From Gammaproteobacteria bacterium (GTDB lineage Bacteria > Pseudomonadota > Gammaproteobacteria > Pseudomonadales > Azotimanducaceae), in NCBI GenBank assembly GCA_028824555.1, contig JAPPDJ010000011.1, positions 1 through 63,066 of the forward strand: a stretch of 63,066 nt of DNA, in the 5' to 3' direction. Positions 56,546 through 63,066 of this stretch are shown here, piece after piece; position 1 is the stretch's first letter, and each line of letters opens with the position of its first letter. A program made the translations under genes and the position numbers. The notes below the pieces were generated by a model that made no database searches, was not told the origin of the DNA, and saw only the letters and a program-made list of their open reading frames with translations.

Positions 56546-57978
56546 GCCGGCGTCAGGAGCACCAGCAAGGTGAAGATCTCCAGTCGGCCGAGGAGCATTG
56601 CCACCACCAGCAGCCACTTGCCGGCGTCGGGCACCGAGCGGTAGTTGAGTGCCACTTCGCCAAGGCCCGGGCCCAGATTGTTGAGATTCGCCGCCACCGC
56701 CGAGAATCCGGTAACGAAATCGAGTTCCGAAACGGCGAGCAGCACGCACAGCAGGAACAGGAACGCGACCACGTACACCGCAAAGAACCCCCACACGGCA
56801 TCGACGATGCGATCCGGCACGAACTGCTGGCCGAGCTTGATGTGGAACACGCCGTTCGGGTGGATCAGCCGCCGCACCTCGCGTAGGCCCTGGCGGCAGA
56901 TGAGCAGCACGCGGTATTGCTTGAGACCCCCGGCGGTAGAGCCGGCGCAGCCCCCGGCGAAGGCTGCAAACAACAGCAGCACCGGGGCGAGGGCGGGCCA
57001 GAGACTGAAATCGGCGGTGGTGAACCCGGTGGTGGTGGCGACGGACACCACTTGAAAGAGGCCCTCGCGAACCGGGTTGTCGCTGGCGCCAGGGTGCAGA
57101 AGCAGCGTGGCGATCACGGCAACGGCGACGGTGGCGAGCACTGCCAGATAGAAGCGCAGCTCTTCATCGCGCGCGTAGAGGCGCAGGCTGCGCTGGGTCA
57201 TGGCAGCAAAATGAAGCGCAAAGTTGACGCCCGAGAGTGTCATGAAGACGATCGCCACACCCTCGATCGCCACGCTGTCGAAATGTCCCATGCTCGCGTC
57301 GTGGGTCGAAAAGCCGCCGATGGCAACGGTGGAAAGGGCGTGGCAGACGGCATCGAAGAGTCCCATCCCGGCCACCGCGTAGCAAGCGGCACAGATCGCC
57401 GTGAGGCCGATGTAGATGTACCAGAGCGTCTTGGCCGTCTCGGCAATGCGCGGCGTGAGCTTGGTGTCCTTGGCGTAGCTCGGCGCCTCGCTGCGGTATA
57501 GCTGCATCCCGCCCACGCCCAGCATCGGCAGCACGGCCACCGCCAGGACGATGATCCCCATGCCCCCTAGCCACTGCAGCAGATGTCGATACAAGAGGAT
57601 CGAGCGCGGCATGTCGTCGAGGCCGATCAGCACGGTTGCGCCGGTGGTGGTGAGGCCGGAAAGCGACTCGAAGGCAGCGTCCGTGAACGACACCGTCGGG
57701 CTCGGCGCGAGCCAAAACGGCAAAGCGCCGACGAGCCCAAGACCGAGATAGAACAGCACAGTCACCAGAAATCCGTCCCTGGCGCGCAGTTCGCCTCGGC
57801 CCCGTCCCACAAGCCAAAGGGTGCCGCCGATGCCGATGCTGGCGACAAAGGCGACCAGGAAGGCGAACCAAGTCGGCTCCCCTAACGGCACTGCCAGCGC
57901 GACCGGCACCAGCAACAGCACGCTGAAGAGCATCAGCAGGACCCCGATCACGCGGGCAACGATCGCGGCACGCCTCAT
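56530..57978 (-). CDS. trkH: Trk potassium uptake channel TrkH
   Basis: K+-translocating subunit, 482 residues, with ten to twelve membrane helices in four MPM repeats. Selectivity-filter glycines are found in LSGLTTTGATVLIGLDDMP, STVAIGGFSTHDASMG, VATTTGFTTADFSLWP and VAANLNNLGPGLGEV. The TMH between repeats LQWLGGMGIIVLAVAVLPMLGVGGMQLYRSEAP is also a family mark. It follows trkA on the same strand at a distance of about 325 bases, filled with repeats; the start lies only 12 bases from one of them. Confidence 0.95.
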   Translation of the reverse strand: MRRAAIVARVIGVLLMLFSVLLLVPVALAVPLGEPTWFAFLVAFVASIGIGGTLWLVGRGRGELRARDGFLVTVLFYLGLGLVGALPFWLAPSPTVSFTDAAFESLSGLTTTGATVLIGLDDMPRSILLYRHLLQWLGGMGIIVLAVAVLPMLGVGGMQLYRSEAPSYAKDTKLTPRIAETAKTLWYIYIGLTAICAACYAVAGMGLFDAVCHALSTVAIGGFSTHDASMGHFDSVAIEGVAIVFMTLSGVNFALHFAAMTQRSLRLYARDEELRFYLAVLATVAVAVIATLLLHPGASDNPVREGLFQVVSVATTTGFTTADFSLWPALAPVLLLFAAFAGGCAGSTAGGLKQYRVLLICRQGLREVRRLIHPNGVFHIKLGQQFVPDRIVDAVWGFFAVYVVAFLFLLCVLLAVSELDFVTGFSAVAANLNNLGPGLGEVALNYRSVPDAGKWLLVVAMLLGRLEIFTLLVLLTPAYWRN

Positions 57979-57990
57979 CTGGCGCTCACC

Positions 57991-58057
57991 CGGCGGCCCC
58001 CCCTTCGAGAAATGCCGAGGACGGCCTTTCTCGACTCCCCCGCGAGGGGGGAGTGAC
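57991..58057. repeat. Palindromic repeat, family A, in the trkH 5' leader
   Basis: Inverse copy GGCGGCCCCCCCTTCGAGAA to GGGGGGAGTGACG, followed by the linker GGCTCCGTTCGGGGATTGCG. It ends 12 bases before the trkH ATG, so transcripts entering trkH contain its hairpins. Confidence 0.85.
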
Positions 58058-58175
58058 GAGAAGGGGCTCCGTTCGGGGATTGCGGCATGTGCGAGGGGTG
58101 TCGCCGAAGGTGTCCGTGGGAGGGGCGACGGGTGGCAGGATGGGGGCGGTCTGGGGTTGGGGCGCTTCCTTTCCT

Positions 58176-58229
58176 GTCACTCCCCCCTTGCGGGGGAGTC
58201 GAAAGCGTCCTCGCTTTCGGAGGGGGGGC
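58176..58229. repeat. Palindromic repeat, family A (short form)
   Basis: CACTCCCCCCTTGCGGGGGAG, then GAAAGCG...CGCTTTC, then GGAGGGGGGGCTT. It is the shorter second-hairpin form also seen in the tandem array before def. Confidence 0.8.
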
Positions 58230-58304
58230 TTGGGGGACTGGCGGCCGATTCCAGCCCAAGGGGGATTGGAGGCTTGTCGGGCTGTTGGCGCGACGTGCAT
58301 TGGC

Positions 58305-59696
58305 TCAGAAGTAGCTGAGGCCAACGCCGAAGAGGTTCTCCACCGCGCGGCTCTGGCGGCGGTCTGCGAGAAAGACAATGACGGTGTCGCCGGTGGCCAG
58401 GTGGTGCTCGCTGTTGCCGCCGAGCATCACTTCGCCCTCGTGCACCACGGCGCCGATGGTCGTGTCGGCCGGCAGGCGGATGCCGTTCACGGGGCGTCCC
58501 ACCACCCGGCTGTAACGCGCCTCGCCCGTGACCGTCACCTCCATCGCCTCGGCGATGCCCCGCCGTAGTCGCTGCACGCTTTGGACGTGGCCGCGGCGAA
58601 CGTGCGTGAGGATGGCACTGGCGGTGGCGAGCTGAGGCGAGATGGCGATGTCCACCTCGGTGGCATGCACGAGGTCGGCATAGGCTGGCTTCGCGATCAG
58701 CGACATGGCCTGTTTGGCGCCGAGCCGCTTGGCTAGAAGCGCAGACATGATGTTGACTTCGTTGTCATTGGTGAGAGCGCAGAAGACATCGGTGCGCTCG
58801 ATGTTCTCGTTCGCTAGAAGCTCGGCGTCGGTAGCGTCCCCGTGGATCACCAAGCCGTTGATCTGGCGGCTGATTTGCTCTGCTCGGTCGTGATCGAACT
58901 CGATCACCCGGACGGCGAACCGAGACTCGACGTTCTGCGCTAGCTGGAAGCCGATGTTGCCGCCGCCGGCGATGGTGATGCGCTTTAGCGGCGACACCGG
59001 CCGCAGTTCGGCAAGCGTGTGGGCAATCTGGTCGCGCTCGCCCAGGAAGCAGATTTCGTCGCCCGGCTCCACAGTCGTCAGGCGGTCTGGCAGGAACGGT
59101 TGGCCGCGGCGGAAGATGGCCGCTGGATGCACGCGCACACCCGGCAGCCGTTCGGACAGCGACCCGAGCGGCGCGTCCACCAACGGGTCGCTGCGGTCGA
59201 TGGCGACGGCCACGAGTTGCAGGCGACCGCCTCCGAAATCGAGCACCTGCAACGCGCCGGGATGGTCCAGCAGTTGCTCGATTTGCTCGGTCACCAGCCT
59301 TTCTGGATTGACGATGACGTCGATGGGCATGTGATCGGAGTCGAAGAACTCGCTGTCGCGCTTGGTTTCGTCGGAGCGCTGGGTGTAGGCCATGGCGCGG
59401 ATGCGGGCGACCTTTTGGTGCGTTTGGAACAGCGAGTAGCACACTTGGCACGCCACCATGTTCACTTCGTCGCTGCTGGTAACGGCGATGAGCATGTCGG
59501 CGTCTTCGGCGCCGGCTTGCCGCAATACGTCGGGTTGCGAGGCGTGTCCGGTGACGGTTTGGATGTCGAGCCGGCCCCGGAGCTCTGTCAGGCGGCGTTC
59601 GTCCCGGTCCACGAGTGTGACGTCGAACTCCTCGCTCGCGAGCTGCTCGGCGAGGGTGCCACCGGTGCGGCCAGCGCCGAGAATGAGAATGTTCAT
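58305..59696 (-). CDS. trkA: Trk system potassium regulatory protein TrkA
   Basis: Cytoplasmic NAD(H)-binding gating ring of the Trk uptake system, 463 residues (E. coli 458). Two TrkA_N Rossmann folds, MNILILGAGRTGGTLAEQLASEEFDVTLVDRDE and KRITIAGGGNIGFQLAQNVESRFAVRVIEFDHDRAEQ, each followed by a TrkA_C domain (residues about 140-225 and 370-455). It belongs to the same system as trkH. rsmB lies 51 bases upstream. Confidence 0.96.
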   Translation of the reverse strand: MNILILGAGRTGGTLAEQLASEEFDVTLVDRDERRLTELRGRLDIQTVTGHASQPDVLRQAGAEDADMLIAVTSSDEVNMVACQVCYSLFQTHQKVARIRAMAYTQRSDETKRDSEFFDSDHMPIDVIVNPERLVTEQIEQLLDHPGALQVLDFGGGRLQLVAVAIDRSDPLVDAPLGSLSERLPGVRVHPAAIFRRGQPFLPDRLTTVEPGDEICFLGERDQIAHTLAELRPVSPLKRITIAGGGNIGFQLAQNVESRFAVRVIEFDHDRAEQISRQINGLVIHGDATDAELLANENIERTDVFCALTNDNEVNIMSALLAKRLGAKQAMSLIAKPAYADLVHATEVDIAISPQLATASAILTHVRRGHVQSVQRLRRGIAEAMEVTVTGEARYSRVVGRPVNGIRLPADTTIGAVVHEGEVMLGGNSEHHLATGDTVIVFLADRRQSRAVENLFGVGLSYF

Positions 59697-59747
59697 GGTG
59701 GGGTTTGGGTGGTCATGGGCGTCTTGGCCACTGGTGGCCGGAGGAGC

Positions 59748-61043
59748 TTACGCATCAACTTTCACCAAGCGGGAGAAGTAGAAGCCGTCGCCCTTGCCGG
59801 GCGCGGGAAGTGTCTGGCGACCGTGGCTGGTTGGCAAGCCCCAGGCGGCGTCGATGGCGAAGGCCGTGGCGGTCGATGTGCGGTGCAGAAAGGCGGCAAC
59901 AACATCGTCGTTTTCCTCGGCGAGGATCGAGCAGGTGCAGTAGATGAGCGTACCGCCGGGGCGCAGCGTTGGCCACACGGCATCGAGCATGGCGCCTTGC
60001 TGCGTCGCGTGCGCGCGCACGTCGGCGGCGGTGCGGTGCAGCTTGATGTCTGGGCGGCGGCGCAGGGTTCCGGTGCCGGAGCAGGGCGCATCGACGAGGA
60101 TGCGGTCGAACGGCGCGCCTTCCCACCAATCCCGCTTGGTTGCATCCCCTTGCAGGAAGCGAACTTGATGGCCGAGCCGTTCTGCCTCCGTACGGGCGAA
60201 GGCGAGGCGGGTCTCGTCGGAGTCGATGGCCGTCAGTTGGCACGACGGCGCCTGTTCGGCTAGATGGAACGCCTTGCCGCCGGGTGCCGCGCACGCATCG
60301 AGGATTCGCTCGGCGGCGTGGGGCGCGACCAAATGTGCCGCGATTTGTGCGCTCTCGTCCTGAATGGAGACGAGGCCGTCGGCAAAGCCGGGCAGCGTGC
60401 TGCGCGGGCTCGGGCGGGCGAGGATGAGCGTCTCGGCGAAGGCGCCGGGGCGAGAGTCCATCTTGGCGGCGTTCAGCAGTGCGGCGTATTCGATCGTGGA
60501 CACTTTGCGCACGTTGATCCTGAGGGCCATCGGTGCCCGACCGATGTTGGCGCTCATGATCTGCTCGGCTCTTTCGCCCCAGTCTTTCTCAATGCGCTCA
60601 GCGAGCCAAGTTGGGTGATCGCCAGCGCCCGCAGGCGAGGCGGAGGCGCACCGCGGCGAACGCACGAGCGACCGCAAGACGGCGTTGACCAGTCCACTTG
60701 CCGAGGACTTGCCGAGTTTGCGGACGCCATCGACACAGGCTGACACCGCCGCATAGGGCTTCACCCGGGTGTGCAAAAGCTGATACGCGCCCACGAGCAG
60801 CCCCGCCTCCACCTCGACGTCCTTAATCGCACGGTGCAGGTGCGGCTTCAAGGCATCCGATAGCGACAGATAATGTCGCAAAGAGCCATGCACAAGCTCG
60901 AACACGAGGGCACGGTCCGGATGGGTGCGCACTGTGTCGAGGGCCGTGTCAAGCGAGCGCCCGCGCAGGACGCGTGCCACTGCGAGCATCGCTTCAAGGC
61001 GAGCATCGCGATGCACTCGATCAGAGCGTTTCTTGGTCGACAT
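59748..61043 (-). CDS. rsmB: 16S rRNA (cytosine-967-C5) methyltransferase RsmB
   Basis: 431 residues. The N-terminal NusB-like domain (to about 145, YQLLHTRVKPYAAVSACVDGVRKLG) is followed by the SAM fold: LDACAAPGGKAFHLAE, LTAIDSDETRLAF, and ILVDAPCSGTGTLRRRPDIK with the PC motif Cys. CTCSILAEENDDVV carries the catalytic Cys. Both Cys residues are present, unlike the DNA methyltransferase in the island. Its start overlaps the end of fmt by 23 bases. Confidence 0.96.
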   Translation of the reverse strand: MSTKKRSDRVHRDARLEAMLAVARVLRGRSLDTALDTVRTHPDRALVFELVHGSLRHYLSLSDALKPHLHRAIKDVEVEAGLLVGAYQLLHTRVKPYAAVSACVDGVRKLGKSSASGLVNAVLRSLVRSPRCASASPAGAGDHPTWLAERIEKDWGERAEQIMSANIGRAPMALRINVRKVSTIEYAALLNAAKMDSRPGAFAETLILARPSPRSTLPGFADGLVSIQDESAQIAAHLVAPHAAERILDACAAPGGKAFHLAEQAPSCQLTAIDSDETRLAFARTEAERLGHQVRFLQGDATKRDWWEGAPFDRILVDAPCSGTGTLRRRPDIKLHRTAADVRAHATQQGAMLDAVWPTLRPGGTLIYCTCSILAEENDDVVAAFLHRTSTATAFAIDAAWGLPTSHGRQTLPAPGKGDGFYFSRLVKVDA

Positions 61044-62010
61044 CGTTCACGACGTCAAAGGTCGCGTCGGGGGTGAAGATCGAGGGATAGCCTCGTGCGG
61101 CGTCCGCGGCCGACAGCGGCGTGCCCTTGCCTCGATTGAGTTGCACGGTGGTGAGTTCGAGTTCGCCGCTCCCACAGGTGATTCGCCAGGCGTCGTCGTG
61201 CTGGACCAGGGTGCCGGGGGCGGCCTTGCCTGTGCTTGCGTGTGTACGTGCGGAGAGGACTCTCATGCGGATCCGCCCGCGTGCGTCGGATTGCGTCGCG
61301 AATGCCGGCATGCGACCGGTCAATGCCTGCACCTGTCGGACGATGGACCCGGCATCGCGGCGCCAGTCGATGACGGCGTCGGCGGGGGTGAGCTTTGGTG
61401 CCAGGGTGGCTTCGGCGTCGCACTGCGGCTCGGGCGTCGATTCCGGTAGCGCCGCAATGGTGTCGAGGAGTGCCTCGGCGCCGAGTTCAGCGAGTGCCGC
61501 AGTCACTTCCTCGCCGCCGGCGTCGTTGATGGCGAGCGAGCGCCGCGTGTAAACAGGGCCGGTATCGAGCCCGGCGTCCATTTGCATGATGGAGACGCCG
61601 GTCACGCGGTCGCCGGCCATGATGGCTCGTTCCACCGGGGCGGCGCCGCGCCAGCGTGGCAGCAAGGAGGCGTGGACGTTGATGCAGCCGTGTTTGGGCG
61701 CTGCCAGCACCGCCGGCGACAGCAGCAGGCCGTATGCGGCGACGACGAGGCAGTCGAGCTCTGCGAGGGTGTCAAGTTCGGCGTCGAGACTGCTCGGAGT
61801 GCGCGCGGGAATGCCGAGGGCTTTGGCCTCGCGACGTGCCGGGCATGGGGTCAGCTTGCGTCCGCGGCCGGCGCGTCTGTCTGGCTGGGTGAAGGCGATC
61901 GCGACTTCGTGCGTCGAGGTTGCGAGCGCCCGCAGCACCGTGGCGGCGAAGTCGGGCGAGCCGGCGAAACCGAGCCGCCAGGCTTTTGCGGTGGGAGCAG
62001 GCTGTGCCAC
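61021..62010 (-). CDS. fmt: Methionyl-tRNA formyltransferase
   Basis: 329 residues from GTG 62010 (E. coli 315); the frame is open upstream but runs antisense-like over def. N-terminal WRLGFAGSPDFAATVLRAL, the CINVHASLLPRWRGAAPVERAIMAGD signature with the catalytic Asn-His, and GVSIMQMDAGLDTGPVYTRR with the catalytic Asp of the NHD triad. The C-terminal OB-like domain begins about residue 205. It lies 19 bases after def. Confidence 0.95.
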   Translation of the reverse strand: MAQPAPTAKAWRLGFAGSPDFAATVLRALATSTHEVAIAFTQPDRRAGRGRKLTPCPARREAKALGIPARTPSSLDAELDTLAELDCLVVAAYGLLLSPAVLAAPKHGCINVHASLLPRWRGAAPVERAIMAGDRVTGVSIMQMDAGLDTGPVYTRRSLAINDAGGEEVTAALAELGAEALLDTIAALPESTPEPQCDAEATLAPKLTPADAVIDWRRDAGSIVRQVQALTGRMPAFATQSDARGRIRMRVLSARTHASTGKAAPGTLVQHDDAWRITCGSGELELTTVQLNRGKGTPLSAADAARGYPSIFTPDATFDVVNDVDQETL

Positions 62011-62029
62011 GGGACTTGTTCCGAAGGTG

Positions 62030-62530
62030 TCAGCTTGCCTTGGGCAGCTTGGCGAGTTTCTTGCGGATGCGCTGGCGCTTGAGGTTCGAGAGGTAGTCGA
62101 CGAAGAGCTTGCCTTCAAGGTGGTCGCACTCGTGCTGGATGCACAGCGCGAGCAGGCCATCCGCCTCCTTCTCGAAGCCTTCGCCGTCGCGGTTCAGCGC
62201 CCGCACGCGGATGCGTTCGGCACGCTCTACCGTCTCGTAGAAACCCGGCACCGAAAGGCAGCCCTCCTCGCGCTCCTGCATCCCTTCGGCGACTTCTATG
62301 ACGGGATTCACCAAAACCAGCGGCTGGTCGTGCTCGGCGGACACATCGATGACGATGATGCGTCGGTGCACGTTCACTTGACTCGCGGCGAGACCGATGC
62401 CTGGTGCTGCGTACATCGTCTCAAGCATGTCGTCGATGAGCTGCCGCACCTTGTCATCCACCCGTGCCACGGGCCGCGCCTTGGTACGCAGACGCGGATC
62501 CGGGAAAGTGAGAATCGGTAGCTGTGCCAT
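62030..62530 (-). CDS. def: Peptide deformylase
   Basis: Fe2+/Zn2+ deformylase, 166 residues from ATG 62530. The three motifs are [20 protein letters not shown] and [17 protein letters not shown], with the HExxH form HECDH and the metal Cys. Begins [22 protein letters not shown] candidate -10 TATCAT is only a few bases from the start; that is weak evidence. The upstream region is a repeat array. Confidence 0.97.
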   Translation of the reverse strand: MAQLPILTFPDPRLRTKARPVARVDDKVRQLIDDMLETMYAAPGIGLAASQVNVHRRIIVIDVSAEHDQPLVLVNPVIEVAEGMQEREEGCLSVPGFYETVERAERIRVRALNRDGEGFEKEADGLLALCIQHECDHLEGKLFVDYLSNLKRQRIRKKLAKLPKAS

Positions 62531-62578
62531 GGGGTTGCATGATACGACTGCGGGCGATTGGGTGCATCCTAAGGGCAT

Positions 62579-62642
62579 GCGGCCCCCCCACCGAGAAAAC
62601 GCGAGGACGCGTTTTCTCGACTCCCCCGCGAGGGGGGAGTGA
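62579..62642. repeat. Palindromic repeat, family A (inverse)
   Basis: GCGGCCCCCCCACCGAGAAA, inner hairpin AAAACGCGAGGACGCGTTTT, then CTCGACTCCCCCGCGAGGGG and GGAGTGAC. Confidence 0.85.
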
Positions 62643-62673
62643 CAGGAGGGCCTTCCCGTCCCCGACCGCAGTG

Positions 62674-63066
62674 GCGCCGCGCACTTTCCTGTCACTCCCC
62701 CTCGCGGGGGAGTCGAAAGGCGTCCGCCTTTCGGAGGGGGGGCTTCCCCGGTCACTCCCCCGACAGTGGCGCCGCGCACTTTCCTGTCACTCCCCCCTCG
62801 CGGGGGAGTCGAAAGGCGTCCGCCTTTTCGGAGGGGGGCTTCCCCGTCATTCCCCCGACGGTGCGCCGCGCACTTTCCTGTCACTCCCCCCTCGCGGGGG
62901 AGTCGGAAGGCGTCCGCCTTTCGGAGGGGGGCTTCCCCGTCATTCCCCCGACGGTGCGCCGCGCACTTTCCTGTCACTCCCCCCTCGCGGGGGAGTCGGA
63001 AGGCGTCCGCCTTTCGGAGGGGGGCTTCCCCGTCATTCCCCCGACGGTGCGCCGCGCACTTTCCTG
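62674..63066. repeat. Tandem array of 93-95 bp family A units, at least four copies
   Basis: Units start with GCGCCGCGCACTTTCCTGTC at 62674, 62769, 62863, 62956 and 63049, the last cut by the window end. Each holds the hairpin CTCCCCCCTCGCGGGGGAG, a second hairpin GGAAGGCGTCCGCCTTTC, GGAGGGGGGCTTCCCCGTCA and TTCCCCCGACGGT. The later units are nearly identical, so amplification is recent. Confidence 0.9.

Larger units (their letters stand above)
57979..58304. other. trkA-trkH intergenic stretch with two repeats
   Basis: About 326 bases between trkA (upstream) and trkH (downstream) on the minus strand. An inverse family A copy (57991-58057) borders the trkH start and a direct, diverged copy (58176-58229) lies nearer trkA. 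No promoter hexamers are convincing. Confidence 0.6.
62531..63066. other. Repeat array upstream of def, cut by the window end
   Basis: About 535 bases without a gene. An inverse family A copy (62579-62642) is followed by a tandem array of family A units (62674 to the window end). Reading frames through the array give low-complexity Ser/Pro/Gly peptides and are not taken as genes. Confidence 0.75.

Noticed and set aside
62531-62977. N-terminal extension of peptide deformylase through the repeat array
   Set aside because: The frame is open, but the peptide is repeat-derived and the normal deformylase start ([15 protein letters not shown]) is present at 62530.
62674-63066. CRISPR-like regular repeats
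   Set aside because: The units are contiguous 93-95 bp palindromic sequences without unique spacers, and no cas genes are present.

Overview
The window is about 63 kb of high-GC bacterial chromosome around the replication origin of a gammaproteobacterium. The evidence is conserved gene order: def-fmt-rsmB-trkA, trkH, gmhB-plsC, gyrB-recF-dnaN-dnaA, rpmH-rnpA-yidD-yidC-mnmE, mnmG-rsmG-parA-parB, atpIBEFHAGDC and glmU-glmS. This is close to the Pseudomonas-type origin arrangement. The genus cannot be named. There are no rRNA or tRNA genes and no intact transposase.

Layout. 1-4 kb: cupin, orphan TRAP-type binding lipoprotein and UvrD helicase, all minus strand. 4.2-10.4 kb: a five-gene peptide/oligopeptide ABC importer operon (two permeases, binding lipoprotein, two ATPases), then an orphan HicB-like antitoxin. 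10.9-15.9 kb: M16 peptidase, MFS exporter and metallophosphoesterase. 16-20.5 kb: glmS, glmU, phhB and a TehB-N-like cupin. 20.7-29.1 kb: an accessory island lodged between atpC and glmU, which are usually adjacent. 29-36.5 kb: the complete F1Fo ATP synthase operon behind a good sigma70 promoter. 36.9-44.3 kb: parB, parA, rsmG, mnmG, an amidase and mnmE. 44.4-54 kb: yidC, yidD, rnpA, rpmH, the dnaA-boxes region, dnaA, dnaN, recF and gyrB. 54.6-62.5 kb: plsC, gmhB, tag, trkH, trkA, rsmB, fmt and def.

The island is the most interesting part. Immediately downstream of atpC lie four genes whose ends overlap by 4-8 bases: a DNA cytosine-5 methyltransferase homologue, a GHKL (Hsp90/MutL-like) ATPase, an unrecognised 288-residue protein and a DUF6339-like protein. 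The methyltransferase carries Ser in place of the catalytic Cys of motif IV (GGFPSQ instead of GGFPCQ), while its other motifs and the ATPase motifs look intact. Downstream is a pair made of an SMC/ABC-like AAA ATPase and a small TOPRIM-like protein, an architecture reminiscent of PARIS/OLD defence. An AlbA_2/HATPase regulator-like gene faces them. This looks like a defence island, but no clear restriction nuclease is visible.

The second theme is palindromic repeats. A 70-95 bp double-hairpin family (core CTCCCCCCTCGCGGGGGAG) occurs in most large intergenic gaps, in tandem before def and after gyrB. One copy sits in frame inside the 5' part of yidD. A second family forms the C-terminal tail of rsmG. 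A third forms a MITE-like inverted pair inside the atp operon. Two near-perfect parS sites lie inside recF, matching the ParAB genes nearby.
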